Source: Polymyxa betae (lineage: Eukaryota > Endomyxa > Phytomyxea > Plasmodiophorida > Plasmodiophoridae). Taken from it: a stretch of DNA of 58,870 bases. The notes under the pieces were generated by a model. It was given only the letters and a program-made list of their open reading frames with translations. It was not told the DNA's origin and did not search any database. The position numbers were made by a program, and so were the translations under genes. Where the stretch lies: the NCBI GenBank assembly GCA_003693705.1, contig RBZT01000986.1:1-58870 (forward strand). The letters run 5' to 3'. Below, in pieces: positions 34,760-47,751 of the stretch (its first letter is position 1; every line of letters begins with the position of its first letter).

Positions 34760-36365
34760 ATGGTTTGGGCTGTTCTCGTTATCGCCAGCTTCCTGTTTAG
34801 CGTCGTCGATTCCCAATGCGATACAACAGTGACCGGAAATCAGCTTCGTGATTGTCCAATGACAAGTTACGATGGGAGCTCTGGCACCATTGACCTTTAT
34901 CTGGTGCCATTCCTGTTCAATACTGTTGGTGGTAGTTACATGACCCGAGCATTTGCTGGCACCGATAAAGTTGCTTCAATACCCGGCCCTGTTATACATC
35001 TTAAGCAGAACAAGAAGCTTAAAGTTACTTTGCATAACATGCTGGGATCGGATCAGATTCCAAAAGGAAATCAAATGAATGGTTTGTTTGAACCAAACAC
35101 CACCAACCTACATACACATGGATTGCACGTTGGTGCTGAAGAACCTCAAGATAATGTCGAACTACGAGTAAGCATTATGGATGAAGCGTTCAATGCTTTT
35201 TTCTAAGGTAGTACAGATTAAGCCGGGCCAGTCCTATCCTTATGAATATGACATCGGTGCTCATGGTAGTGGAACGTTCTTCTATCATCCTCATGCTCAT
35301 GGCTCTGTCACTGATCAACTTGGTGGTGGTGCATTTGGCGTTCTAATAGTGGATGACGAGCCCACCAATTCTCCTTATGATTTCATCAAACAGATGCCAG
35401 AGATCCAGGTCTCAATCTGGAATTTCGCTCCTTTAGCTCAAGCATTGGTTGCTGCTGATAGTGATGATACTCTCTTCCAGCAAGTTAGTGGTGCTGCCCA
35501 ATCCAAGCTAATGGTGGTAAATGGGTTTATCCAGCCCAATATTAAGCAGAATGCTGGTCAATGGTATCGCTGGCGTATTCAGTATACTTCATCATCATCA
35601 ACGTTAACAGCAACATTAACGGGATGCCAATTTCTGTTATTAGCTTTAGATGGAGTTTGGCTCAACGCTCCTCGAACTGTCACACAATTACAATTCTTCC
35701 AGCCATCACGAATTGATGTTGCTGTAAACTGTCCAGCTGGTGGCCCATATAATTTCATTGATGCCTCAATGACAGGAACCCCTGTTCTTACTGTCTCTAT
35801 CGATACCATTGCTGAATCAGCACCCACCGTGCTAGACCTAGCCAAATGGTCTAACCCTCGGCCTGCTTATTTGCAAGATACTACAACATTAACAGCTAAC
35901 GATCTGGCTAACTCTTCATTCGCAATCTTGATTACGGGAACTGAAACTCGTCTCATGAATGGACGATCATTTGCCGGGGCTGATAGATCCAAGGCGCTAC
36001 ATTATATGAAGCCCAATACTGTTGAGGAATGGACTTTCAATGTTGATCAACATCCAATTCATATCCACATAGCTCCGTTCCAGTTACAAGCTGATTCTCC
36101 AGATGGATATTACAAAGCAGGAGATTGGCTAGATACATATATGGGTACAGGTGCTATGAGAGTTCGAAGTCGAATAGGCAATTTTAATGGAGCTGTTGTT
36201 ATGCATTGTCATGTCAGTCAACATGCTGATCAAGGTTTGACTGGAATTATGTGGATTGATGGAACGTCACAAGCTCGATCTCCACGTAGCTATTCTGTTG
36301 CACTAGTTCCATCTCTGGTCACTATATTTGCCTTCATTGCGTCCATCGTGTATGTTCTCACATAA
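34760..36365 (+). CDS. Secreted multicopper oxidase (laccase-like) with hydrophobic C terminus
   Basis: Two exons (34760-35167 and 35208-36365) around a 40-nt intron. A clear signal peptide opens the protein (VWAVLVIASFLFSVVDS). All four copper-binding motifs are present: NLHTHGLHV, FFYHPHAHGSVTDQ, HPIHIHIAPF and VMHCHVSQHADQGL. The type 1 copper Cys-His pair is therefore intact and the enzyme should oxidise phenols or metals with reduction of oxygen to water. About 520 residues. The last 25 residues are hydrophobic (LVTIFAFIASIVYVL), consistent with a GPI or transmembrane anchor that would keep it on the cell surface. The axial ligand position after the HCH motif carries no Met in the usual place that I can see, so redox potential cannot be guessed. 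Confidence 0.92.
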
Positions 36366-37600
36366 TCAAGACACATTTGTTTGTTGTGCATAAAACTGCA
36401 ATTGATGTTGCATAGTCTCCAATAAGATTTGCTTTTTCAGTAGCTGTATTGGGACCTATTGGTTAGTACGAAGAGGCCAAGACTACCCACAATAAGGCAG
36501 GTTTCCTATGATCCCTTCCAATCTAAGCCACAAAGGTTGTTCTAATATCGCAGCACCGTTTGATAACCATAATATTGGTTACAGCGGAAATCTCTAGATA
36601 ATGGTGGGCGCAAGATTTTTAATCGCCAAACCGATACCAATTGGTTGCTTGAAGGATAAACAGATGTCGAGGAGCATCCAGCTAACCTGGTTCTACGTAG
36701 TTCTCCTTGATTGCTCCATCGTTATATCATTGATGAACCGTCTTTTATAATCCTGACTTCCCTGAAATCGATGGGTGTTAAAATCCACGTGTGCATACAT
36801 GCATCTGTTAATAAACCACGTTGAATGCAGAACATAACGTAGGTATACAGAATTGCCCTGATATAGTGATATTGAGACCACGCATCAGTGCATCACGCAA
36901 AACTCTTCCACATTCATATAGAGGTGGGCTGGTCATTTGATGACGAGCCCGTTCCTATATCTTTGAGAATGGTGTCTTGGCTATTCAAGTCGTCAGTGCT
37001 AGACTGGAATTAGTCAGATTACATCACCAAAGATTGTTTGACGCTAATGAGCGAGTTTTCGTCCAAAACAATGACTTCAGGCTCTGAATCCGCGTCTACA
37101 TTCTGTATTATAACTACTTGATCTTATCTGAAGCGATTTTAAATCACTTATGATAATAATATGCTAACTGAGCTTCGGCAGTGATGTTGCTCAAGTTGTT
37201 TTGTTTTCAGAATTGTGAATCCATGAGCTTGCATTTTGATCGAAAACTTTGCTCGAAAATAAAGTATTATAACTATCATGTCAGTTATGTCACTGATCAG
37301 GATTCATTTTCAAAAAGTTAGATGTACATGTAGTTTTGTACTGTTTTCATTCAGGAAGGAATGAGAATGCAGAAATTGAGACTCAAACTCAGGTGATCTG
37401 CCTCACTGGAATTCTGCAATATAGATGATGTCTGCATGTTTCTAATGAAACATATAAATAAATGAGGTTTCTCACAGTATTCAAATTTTGCAGATTGGAT
37501 CGCGAAGGTCGATCGGTTTCAAGGCGTACCACGTTGCAATGTTCTTTTATCGTCTCGCGTAACTGGCTTATCTAGTTAAATGAGCTGAAGAGTAACTAGA
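36366..37600. other. Intergenic, no supported gene
   Basis: Only short shadow frames on both strands. Composition is AT-rich. It should contain the terminator of the multicopper oxidase gene and the promoter of the armadillo-repeat gene. Confidence 0.5.
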
Positions 37601-40600
37601 ATGGCTTGGGCAGGTTCGTAATATCGCCATCAACGATAGATAACTCAGACAGCAACACTAATGACAGATTTTGAGAACGTTGAAGTCTCATATAAGCAGC
37701 TGGTGGAAGATAATGAATCTATAACGAGAGAGAATCCAGAAAGGGGGACCTTGAGAGAGCAGATTCAATTTGTGGAGAAAATACCACTGAAAGGACGATA
37801 CTTTCGAGAAATCCGAAAGTTGCTTGCAATCATCAAGTAATCAGGTTGTACAAAATGAAAACGTTTCGAACTAACCTTGATTCACAAAGATACAATGTTG
37901 ATTTCATAGACCTGATTGCTTCCGCTTGTCTAAAAATTAGAGTAATTTGAACTAGAGACAGTTAGTATCATTTTCAAGATGTCTCGCAGGCTTTATGTCG
38001 AGATTATGCAGGAGCTCAAGAACATGCCCGAGAACTGATTCGTGGCCGTGTTTGTGTGCATTTGTTAGCAGCTATGGACAGACACGAAGGCAATCGAGAG
38101 GGCCCTGGATATCAACAAGGTCATCCTGAATCAAAGTCTCGATTGCTGCATTGCATCGGTACAATTCTCTCTACACCCATTTCCTACGAAAGTCATTGAC
38201 GAATTGACCAGCCGAAGCCGTCCATAGCTTGTCATTTAATGTTGAACGAGGGGTATTCGTGGAATGGTTCGATCTGAGCATTCAGGCCCAACTCCTAGAT
38301 CATATTGTGAATGGAATGAAGCAACATCCAGAACATCTCCCCTTACATGTATCTTAATATCGACTAAACTGATTGCTAAAGATTCATTAAGTGCTGTTTT
38401 AGATCAGCGGGACATGGACAATGTTAAATCTCTGCTATCTCCACAAAGCAAACCAAAAGAAGGTTAACTGAACTTGCATCTATTTCCAGCAAACCTTGAT
38501 CTAGGCTCAGGTTGAAGAACTACGCGGAATGGAGTTGGTAATTGAATCGATGAAGAAGTGGAGCTCTGAATGTCAGATTCAAGATAAAGGATGTGGAATG
38601 ATTCGTAATATGGCTGATATTGGTCAACAACAATCCGAATACACTACAAACGCACTCAATCAAGTAATGTTACCATTATTAGGCATCTATCTGTCCACCT
38701 TGAATATAATATCAATGTCTCACATTAGGTATTACAAGCATTGGATTCATTCCAGGATGAACCATCAGTTGTGGCAAATTCCATTGGCGCTATACGGAAT
38801 CTGGCATTCAATGCCCTTAGCCGAGACCAGATTTGCAAGCTTGGAGGGCTGAAACAGATTTTGACTGCTATGGAGAATCATGTTCATTCAGATTTAGTTC
38901 AGGTCTTTGATCATTTAGCTGTCGCTATAAACCTTACTCTGCAGATAGGAATTCGGATTGGAGACGATTTGGAACCTGTGCACACATCCCGATTTTCGAA
39001 GCAGATTTGTTAACACTCCTGTTGTATCTGTTATCAGGAATGCTGTGCGTTCACATAAATGGTACTTTTGGCTCTTGCATAACCTGCATATTATCAATCA
39101 AGTTATTTAGGGATACAAGAATCGCTACAGAGGCCTTACAGGCGATATCGTATCTTGCATTAGATGGAGATTTAAGAACGATGTTGCTACATCAAGATAC
39201 CATGAAGATGGTGATGGATGTATTATCACGCTTTTCGAATGTTTTCAGTGTCCAGGAGAAAGTAGTGCCTTAATTGAACTATGGCAGTTTCGCTAAAGTA
39301 TCAGTAGGGAATGCAAGCCCTGCTGATATTTAGCCAGCATGAGACATGCCATAAGCGTCTCATTAAACATCGGATAATTGGCCGGGTTTTGCAAGCAATG
39401 AAGCAGCATACTTTGATCAGCAAATTACAGCAAGACGCAATGGGAATACTTCTGAATCTATCTATGAAATGTCAGATTGGTTATTGAATAGTCATTTGAT
39501 TGATAATAACATCATCGAATAGGCGACATCGGGACGAGAATCATGGATAAAGGAGGCCTAATTCGTATTCTAAAAGTATTAGATCTACATCATGGAGATG
39601 CTACTATTCAACAACGTGGCTGTGGAGTACTGAGTCTGCTTTCGGCAATTCGTCAGTTTATCACAATGAAATTGTATAGCTTGGTTTCTGACAATCATTT
39701 TAGCTGATAATAATCGTCGTGCATTGATAGCCAAGAAAGGCGGCATATCGGCAGTAATCAGAGCCATGTCCGAACATTTAACTGTTAGCCATGTTCAACA
39801 ATATGGCTGTGATGTCTTAGCCAATCTAGCCCTGAATGGTTTGGAACTTCATTGCGCTTTGAATCGTTCCTAATACAGGTCTTTCAGGGTACAGCCAAAT
39901 TCAGATTCCAATTCGAGGAGGAATTGATCAGATTGTTCAATGTATGAAAATGCAAGGCAATGAAATAGGCGTGATGGAAAGGGCGTGTGCAGCATTATGG
40001 AATTTATCAGTTACTGGTAATAGAAATTCACTATAGAAAGATATGTGTTCAGTGTGACTAGTTCGTAATCAAGAGAAAATTCTTGCTGCTGGTGCCATTG
40101 ATCTTCTATTCAAATGTTTACGAGACCATGCTGAACACGAAAATCTCCAATATAATTGCTGTGGAGCTCTGCGAAATCTGTCACTGCTAGCTTCGATTCG
40201 GTTAGTTTCGCAGATATGGTTATAATCTGTTTAACATGATTATCAGCGATGAATTACGATCGCTAAACGTATTTCCATATCTGGTTGCCACGATGATGCG
40301 GCATCAGAAATCCCTAAGTTTACAGCAAGAAGCATGTGGCGCTGTTGTTCATTTATGCTTAGCACCTGCAAATCGAAAGGTCTTCAGAAAAGTTTGACCT
40401 TATGAAAACTATCTCAAACTGTTTAGTCGTTTGCACAAGTGGATATATTCACTTGTATTCGACATGCTATGCTTAATCATGAAACCGATCATCGTTTACA
40501 GAATCACTGTATTGGTGCTTTGCTGAATCTTACACTTGACGGTAAGAGTAGCAATATTAACGCATTGATGTTGAGTGTGACATGATAATTTAGATGAAAA

Positions 40601-40940
40601 CAAATGTAAAATATTAGAAAATAGTGATACCATAAAGACAGTATTGGATGTAATGAGACGGTACCCAACTTGGGAGCTCATTCAAGAGAGATCCATAAGA
40701 ATACTGCTTCATTGCTCATCAAGAGGTATACACCATAACATCAGTGGTTCAAAATCTTATACACATTTAGCTGAAAACGTTCCAAAACTCAAAGATCTGG
40801 AAGTGGACCGATGGGTCAATCGAGCCGTCAAGAATCTCTGGCGGATTGATAGTATTGTGAGATTCGCAACGGAGACACTGAACAATATCGGAGCCAAGGT
40901 AAACCCTGACATTGTCGTCCCCGGCGATAAGGAGCAATAA
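37601..40940 (+). CDS. Armadillo-repeat protein
   Basis: The first exon (ATG at 37601, MAWA) splices across about 54 nt into DFENVEVSYKQLVEDNES, a short helical N terminus. After an N-terminal domain (REQIQFVEKIPLKGRYF, GRVCVHLLAAMDRHEG, VEWFDLSIQAQLLDHIV) the rest is tandem helical repeats of ARM type: QDEPSVVANSIGAIRNLAFN, TEALQAISYLAL, QQRGCGVLSLL-like, HVQQYGCDVLANLAL, ERACAALWNLSVT, LQYNCCGALRNLSL and LQNHCIGALLNLTLD. The C terminus is LEVDRWVNRAVKNLWRIDS then DIVVPGDKEQ. ARM solenoids are protein-binding scaffolds. About ten to fourteen introns are implied and roughly 850 residues. I cannot name the orthologue. The alternative start at 37662 lacks the first intron. It is 211 bp upstream of the SET-domain gene on the same strand. 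Confidence 0.78.
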
Positions 40941-41152
40941 ACAAACAACATTACATGAACAACTATAGAAAATCTAAAATTGAAATGCCCAAAGTATGTT
41001 TTGTAACTAAAATATGCGTCAGTGTCAAACGACGAACGCAGCCCACTGCTGTTTCACCCTTTCCTTTCATCGACTTTGGGCATCTTCACAATTTATTCTG
41101 CTGCCAAGACTGCCCGGGTCGTTGGCAGCATTGTTTTGACCAGCCAACTGAC

Positions 41153-44100
41153 ATGGACGATGCAATGGGGCCTCACTCCCTTCATTCTCAGTTTACGGTT
41201 CCATTGGAGATCGAAAAACCTGTCATTCCGTCGATGTTTGGTTCGTTCAGTCAGTCATCATCATCTGCGAGGTCTTTCTTCGGAGATAGAGCTCCACCTT
41301 CGGTTTCTGCTCCATTATTCACAGATAAATCTATGGTAATTTTTTTCTATTTCTTCTATTTGTCTGGTGTTGCTTTCGTTTCAGGTCATAGTACCATTTT
41401 TTTTACGATTTAAACTGAAATCAAAGTTATCAGAATATGAATGTGAAGTTGGAGGGAATTACATCAAGCGCTTTTCATACTCAAATGCCTTCTGCTCCTG
41501 AACTTCCGATAACCGATATCAATTTTTCGAAGTTCACTCGAGAATCGCAAGTGAATAAACTGTTAAGTCGATTAATGCAAGACGCAATTACAAATAGTTT
41601 GGACTGGAAGAGCGCCCAAGGTCTGTAGCTCTCTTACGAGCTTGGCTTTGCGAGATCTGATCTAATCCGTTAGTTTGTTAGTCCGAAAACAAAAAACCAA
41701 ACGTGTACGGCCTGCTTCTGCTTCAACCACACCGAAGCCGAATCCATTCGTAACTGTGAAGAAGTCCAAGATTATTGTGAAAAAATCGTTTATTCAGCGA
41801 GGGTCTTCGAACGGGAAAAAGAAGGTTGCTGTGGTAATCCAGCTCTCTATGGTAAGGAGCCAGATCTGAGCCTGGCTCGTAGGAAGACAATCCTGTTGCT
41901 GATCTTCTCAGCGAACAGCATTCAGAGAGAATTCAACGTGAACTTGCCAGGAAGAAGCAATTCCTGGAACTTCATGATAGGTTTATGAAGCGAGACAAAT
42001 ACAAGTTTTTTCATCATCCGGTTGATACGAAATTGGTATCGTTGAAACATCTGTTTTAGATGTGATATGTATTTAGCGCTGTTCAGGTGCCAGATTATCT
42101 TGAGGTTATCCAACATCCGATGGATTTAACAACGGTTAAGAAGAACATTTTGAAGAATCGTTATCCGGTATTTCTCTTGGAATTTTTTTAGCCATATCTG
42201 AGACCGTTATTTCAGAATTTGGACGCATTCAAAGCCGACATCGAACTAATTTTTCATAATTGTTTTCGGTACAATGCACCAGCGACCATCTTCTACCAAC
42301 AAGGAGAGTCAATGCTGAACTATGTGGAAAGAATATTCCTTGAAGCTAAGCGGATATTCGAGCCTGAAGACGTAAGCAGACATCTGCTTACTCTTCTTCT
42401 TTTTGTAATGAGCATCTAGACCCCTCCGCTTATTCATCCTTACGAAACTTTGGAAGCCTCTGTCATGAATGTTGACTGCGAAACTCTCAATCGTAAATTA
42501 TCCACAACCAAACGGGGATGTTGCGATGGGCAGCATTGTTCAACCTTCGAAGCTATTGGCGCTTTTGATGTAAACAAAGGAAAGTTCGACTCGCTGGCGC
42601 CAGATAGGTTTTGTTTCTGAAATATTTTGTGTACAATTTCCGATCATGGACTTCAGATCAAATATGACAGAATGTGGTTCTGCATGTGCATGCGACCCGA
42701 ATACTTGTCTGAATAGAGGTGTCACTCTGAATCGGAATAAGAGACTTGAAGTCGATATCGAAAAACGAAACGTTTATGGAATTGACAGCCATACACATGC
42801 TTTGATCAGAAAGGTCGGAGAGAAGTCTCAATCACTCCATCATGATTTGACAAGGTTTTAGGCTCTTTCTGCAACTGAAGGTACCGTTGAAGAGATTGGA
42901 GTATTCATTGAGCAGCAAGTGCTTCCTTACATAAACATGTATGTTCCAAGTGATGACAAAGAACGTCGGAAGATACACATGCTTCATTCAATGAAAGTAA
43001 TGTGACACCAAAGACTCGAACTTGTTTCTCACTGATGTTAGGTTCTCGCAGCTGATGCAATAAAAGCTAACGAAGCCAAAATTCATACATTCGCTCAGTC
43101 TCTAATTGACAACTTGAAGAAAGGCATCGTGTTTGTTTCGGATCTGCCCTTCGTTCTTGCTTACATCCAATTTTAGGTTTGTCACTCCCAGTCTATGATA
43201 AAGGGCATGGTGTTGTTTGTGTGAATCCGAACGGGTTCAAGAAAAATGAGTTTATTGTGGAATACGTTGGTGAGGTCTATCCGCCCTGGCGCTGGTTTGA
43301 GAAGCAAGCCGTTTTGAAGCAGTTTCAAAAGGTATAACGATATTTAATTCAGTCATTTCATAAGTTAATTGCTTCAGATTTACATGATGCCATTCTCGTT
43401 TGGTTTCTATAATATTCTACTAGAAAGGCATAAGGACGATGAACAAGGATACGATGTCCTCTATGTGGATGCTTGCCGTAAAGGCAATTTTGCTTCAAGA
43501 CTGTCACATAGCTGTAGTCCCAACTGTACCAGCGTGGTTGTTGCTGCAAATGGCCGATTTGCCATCGTGGTGAGTTTTTTTTTCTCATGCAATCCGCTTT
43601 CATTCAAATCCAATTAGGTTTTGGCTCTGCGAGATATTGCACCCAATGAGGAACTTACTTTTGATTACCACAGCGTAACGGAGAGCCCTGAAGAAGCTAA
43701 GAATGCTCTCTGCTTCTGTGGCTGGTCAATATGTCGCGGTCGCTATGTTCAATATGCCGGTCCTGATCAGTTTCAGCAAGTTCTCAAGTTGGATATCACT
43801 TTATCAACAGATTCGTTCATCTGATTGTTTGCTTGCAGCGTTCATCATGGTTTCACTCAGAGAACCGCCATTCTGCTAAGGGCTTGTTCAGAGCCTCTAA
43901 GTACAGTTGATCGCAATAGGCTTCAAAAGTGGTAAACGCGATTCGCTTTCTCTGTTGAAATCTCACTGATTGTTTTGTCTTAGGCGGCTATGTGGTGCTG
44001 TTGTGGATGGCCTTCCAGAGTGGGCTGTGAAATTTGCTGCTCTTATCGTGGAGTATATCGAGTTTGAGAAGAATACGCTTCCTGGTGAACTGTTACAGCT

Positions 44101-45293
44101 CAGCAAGTTTTACTACACGAAAGAAACCGCAGAATGTGACACTCTCGGCGTTACTGAAAGCAGAATTCAATGTTTAGCGGTCGTGCTAGATAAAGTCGAC
44201 TCTTTCAGCTTGTTGTTCAATAATCTGACTCACTTGATCAGATTAAATATGTTCTAAGGGAATGTGGCAATATTACAGACCCACCATTAAGGATTTTAAG
44301 CCATGAGGAAGTAATTGATAGGATTTGGAACGGTGAGGATTCTGTCATTTCAATGGCTGCCAAAAAAATCGGGCCTCTTTTGGACGATATTGATCTGGTT
44401 CGGCTGGTCGAATGTACTAATTGCAAGGTATTTTAATGTGACATGCAACAATGGCGGTTTTTGAAATCCCATTTAGGTGTCGTTTCGGCGTGAAATGGTT
44501 GCCAAGTTGATCGAATTTCGGGATTTGCTTCGCTCAATGCAACCATCGTTCTCCTGTTTTCATCATGTTGCTGCTGATATTGTCCATATGTATGCCTATA
44601 CTGATACCTTCTATTCCATGACAAAGTTCGTAATAATACTTTTATGTTGTTTCACCTTCTGAACTGTCTTGGTAGCTATCCGATTGTTAAGTCACCTCCG
44701 ATTCACTTCTCAGAACTTGGACTGAATATCACCAGCCCGGACGATGAGTCTCTGTTAACTCCAAAACCTTATACACAGGTATGATCATTCATTCTTGATA
44801 CTCGTTATGAATCGCTGAATCTCTTCTCAAAGTCGTTTATCTGGGGTGCTCTTATGTTTTGGTACAAGCAGTCGTTAGATCGACCAGATTCGGCAGCTCA
44901 CAGTGCTAAACGTGGCACTGTTTGCCTACCATCATTAGAAGGATGTTATTCATCTTCAACCAGGTCGGAAATCCAACTCCAAAATCGACAACATGTGTTA
45001 AACTGTTGTACAGAAATGAGCTTGTTGAGAAGTACACTCATGCACAGCGTGAGGCTATGATATCAAGTCTACAACAGAAACCAATTGGATCAATACCACG
45101 TCATGCCATCTGGGATTATAGAAGTTCAACAGATCGAGTCTATGGCAGTCCACTACTGGATTCAATTTACAAGAAGAAGGACTTGAAACCATTGATTAAG
45201 GGTTTTCAAGCTTGGTGGCCTTCCGTGGATGACGATGGCATATTTGAGATTATCCAAAGCCCAAAGCGAAGAAGGAGGAGGACGAGAAATTAA
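41153..45293 (+). CDS. Bromodomain plus ATXR3/SDG2-type SET histone methyltransferase
   Basis: The N terminus is low complexity and Ser-rich, then basic (KKSKIIVKKSFIQRG). A bromodomain follows at about 42090-42370 (VPDYLEVIQHPMDLTTVKKN, IELIFHNCFRYNAPATIFYQ). Next come a cysteine-rich pre-SET (MTECGSACACDPNTCLNRG), the SET domain (NEFIVEYVGEVYPPWRW, GNFASRLSHSCSPNC, LALRDIAPNEELTFDYHSVT) and a post-SET (CFCGWSICRGRYVQYAGP). The long C-terminal half matches the unique tail of plant ATXR3/SDG2: VDGLPEWAVKFAALIVEYIE, QCLAVVLDKVDSF, AADIVHMYAYTDTFYSM, PRHAIWDYRSSTDRVYGSPL. ATXR3 is the main H3K4 trimethylase of plants. Binding acetyl-lysine through an attached bromodomain would couple it to active chromatin. 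About fifteen introns. Confidence 0.87.
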
Positions 45294-45830
45294 TTAATAT
45301 AAATGAGATATAATATGATTGTGTGGTTGTTAGAGCATATTCACATTAACACATGTTATATCGGTGATGTATGATATAATATGGATATGATAGGTAGTCG
45401 AGACCGCTCTCTACTACAATGTACATTTGCTAATGACAGCAAGTAATACCAATATATCATGACATGCTCGTGATTGCCATCTAATACTCACTATAGCAAT
45501 GTTTTATTAGCTCGAGCTCATGTCATCTCCGTATATAATATCCAGCCATTCAATGTCATCACTGAATTCAAAGATTATGGAGCTAGTCGTGTCTCTCAAC
45601 TTAATAATACCACCCTTTGTATGCATTCACATTGAAATAGGCTCATTCGAAATCTGTGTCTCAGCAATTTTCATTCAATGTGACTTTTTAGTTTTTAATC
45701 CATTCTTCATGTCTTGATTTGCACACAAATGCTCTGCATTCTTACTTTTGAGTGTGAATGTTTTATATGGTCAAGATTTCATCTTTCAAACCTTACAATC
45801 TGCCGAAATCTCTTGTTGATATGATGAATC
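45294..45830. other. Intergenic plus undefined 5' part of the PROPPIN gene
   Basis: AT-rich, no independent gene. The start exon of the PROPPIN gene must lie here, because the first supported exon has an in-frame stop two codons upstream. I could not choose the start with confidence. Confidence 0.5.
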
Positions 45831-46986
45831 AGTTGCTGTTGTTGGTTCTGGAACAAGCCCTGGATTCTCACCAAGATGTCTTCGTCTGATCAATATCAGC
45901 ACTGGTGAGATTGCTGCTGAACTCACATTCCGCTCCACCATTATTATGGTCCATCTATTTCCATCCAGGTTTGAACATAGTTTCGTTATATAATTGAACC
46001 AAGTTTTGTCTGTAATAGAGTGGTTGTAGCCCAGGAGAATCTACTATGTGTTCTTGAGATTCCATCTCTATCACTTGTATTTCAATTAGATTTCTTATTA
46101 AATCCAGATTCTGTTCCAGCTATTAGCTCTGTACAGAGCCAGAAATCACTCATTGCTTTACCATCGTAATATCTCGTCTGGTTATTATTCAAACTTTCAT
46201 GAACTGTTAATGCAGACTGGATTTCTCAGTGATGATATTCGATTTTATCAAGCTTAAAACCGTTCAATCAATTGATGCTCATCAATCGGCTACCTCTGCT
46301 GTTGCTTTTGATAAGCCAGCAACTAGATTGGCGACAGCCTCTGTTAGAGGAACCATTATCAAGGTGAATGCCAATTCAATTTGATTGAACAAACTAAATC
46401 TGAGATCTGCCAGGTTTGGGATGTGGCCACAAAATCATTATTGTGCGAGTTTCATCGTGGGCTAATCTTCGCCCAAATCTTTTCGCTATCATTCTCGTCC
46501 GATGGTTTATATTTAGCTTGTGCATCAGATACGAATACAGTGCACATCTATAATACTTGTTCCGATCAAGTAACAGATCTGTCATTATTATACCAACTCT
46601 ACAACTAACACACTTGCAGACGAATAAGAACAAATCATTTCCAGCCAATCTACCGGGAATTCGAACCAGATCTGATCTTCAGGTCGGTTGCATTGGCATT
46701 TTAGGACTCTGTTTTTAACAATGAAGCTCAGATTCGGCTGAAACGATGGCGGAATTCTGAACGTGTTCGTTGTGAATGTCGATGGCACGAATCTCTCATG
46801 AAGCTTTATGTGATTACATCACACGATGATAACAAAGATTTAGTATTATTGGAATACGATCTTGGTCAAGATGGATTTCAGATCGTCAATGAGTATTCAT
46901 TGATGCCTGATCAGCCAATGAATATCAAGGCTGTCATGTACGATGAACATCACAATGAAGACTTGGATGAACATAATCTGCCCTGA
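45831..46986 (+). CDS. PROPPIN (Atg18/WIPI family), 5' end not resolved
   Basis: Exons give VAVVGSGTSPGFSPRCLRLI, then STGEIAAELTFRSTIIM, VVVAQENLLCVLEIP, TVQSIDAHQSATSAVAFDKP and CEFHRGLIFAQIFSLSFSSD, followed by CASDTNTVHIYN. This is the seven-bladed beta propeller of the Atg18/WIPI family that binds PI3P and PI(3,5)P2 in autophagy and vacuole or endosome membranes. The diagnostic FRRG lipid-binding motif reads FHRG here (codon CAT at about 46453), so one of the two arginines is replaced. The C-terminal exon ends DEDLDEHNLP-like acidic residues, stop at 46986. At least five short introns. The first supported coding base is about 45831. Confidence 0.78.
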
Positions 46987-47189
46987 TAAAATTCCGATAA
47001 GAACCATTGCCGCTTGTCTCGATTTCAGCCGCATATTCCCCGGTCAGATGCGTCCATGAATATGCCTGGTAGATCTTCGGCTGTAATTTCTTCGATCGAA
47101 TAGGATCCATTCCATTCGTCCATGAATGGCAGCGAGTTCTGTAGATCTTCCTTGACATGTCTTGGAATTCGCTCTTTGACTCCTCCCGG

Positions 47190-47751
47190 TAGGGGGTGTC
47201 CAAAGTTCGGTTTTATCAGTTCGGTTAATTAACCGGTCTAGCCTCGGTTTAACCGGTTAATCATTGAAATTTCAAAAGTCCAAAATAAATTAATCAAACT
47301 TCGTTTTATTATTTATTTGAAAAAATCTCTAAACAGGCGGTTCCATGAACGGACTTTCATCATAATGGATATATTTTGCGGATATCACCCAACGTGCGTC
47401 GGGCGGCACTGACGAAATCTCCGCTATCAGAAAAAGCAGTTTTCGAAGCGACCGATGATTTCGTTATCACTAAAAATCCAGAGCTAAAAGACTCAGTTTG
47501 GGGAAACGTCCGGATTGCTGTTTCCACTTTTTGACCGGATAACCGATCGCCAATCGATCAACCAGACTGTCAGACGAGCTTTTCCGCGGTAGCGGGTAGC
47601 CCTGCCTGGGCTGCGTCATTAGAGGCCGCTTCGTAGGCTGCGCTTGCTGGATGGTAATTTTAGATTTTTCCTGACAAAATGAGAATCTCGTTTCATGAGA
47701 CATTGAAGGGATTTTTATTCGGTGGGCAATTAAATTAATGATGACGTTCAT
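47190..47751 (-). pseudogene. hAT transposase C-terminal fragment with element end
   Basis: The minus strand reads KKWKQQSGRFPKLSLLALDF to a stop, and after a one-base shift continues SSVASKTAFSDSGDFVSAAR, the hAT dimerisation-domain signature (normally SSVxSERxFSxxG). The glutamate-arginine pair is replaced and the frame is broken, so it is inactive. To its 3' side, 47190-47270 carries AGGGGGTGTCCAAAGTTCGG and the palindromes GGTTAATTAACC and TTAACCGGTTAA, typical of hAT terminal sequence. Only this end of the element is present. Its other side runs directly into the 3' end of the HMG-CoA synthase gene. Confidence 0.8.

Noticed and set aside
46934-47203. 89-codon minus frame after the PROPPIN gene
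   Set aside because: It overlaps the PROPPIN C-terminal exon, shows no motif and runs into the hAT terminus.
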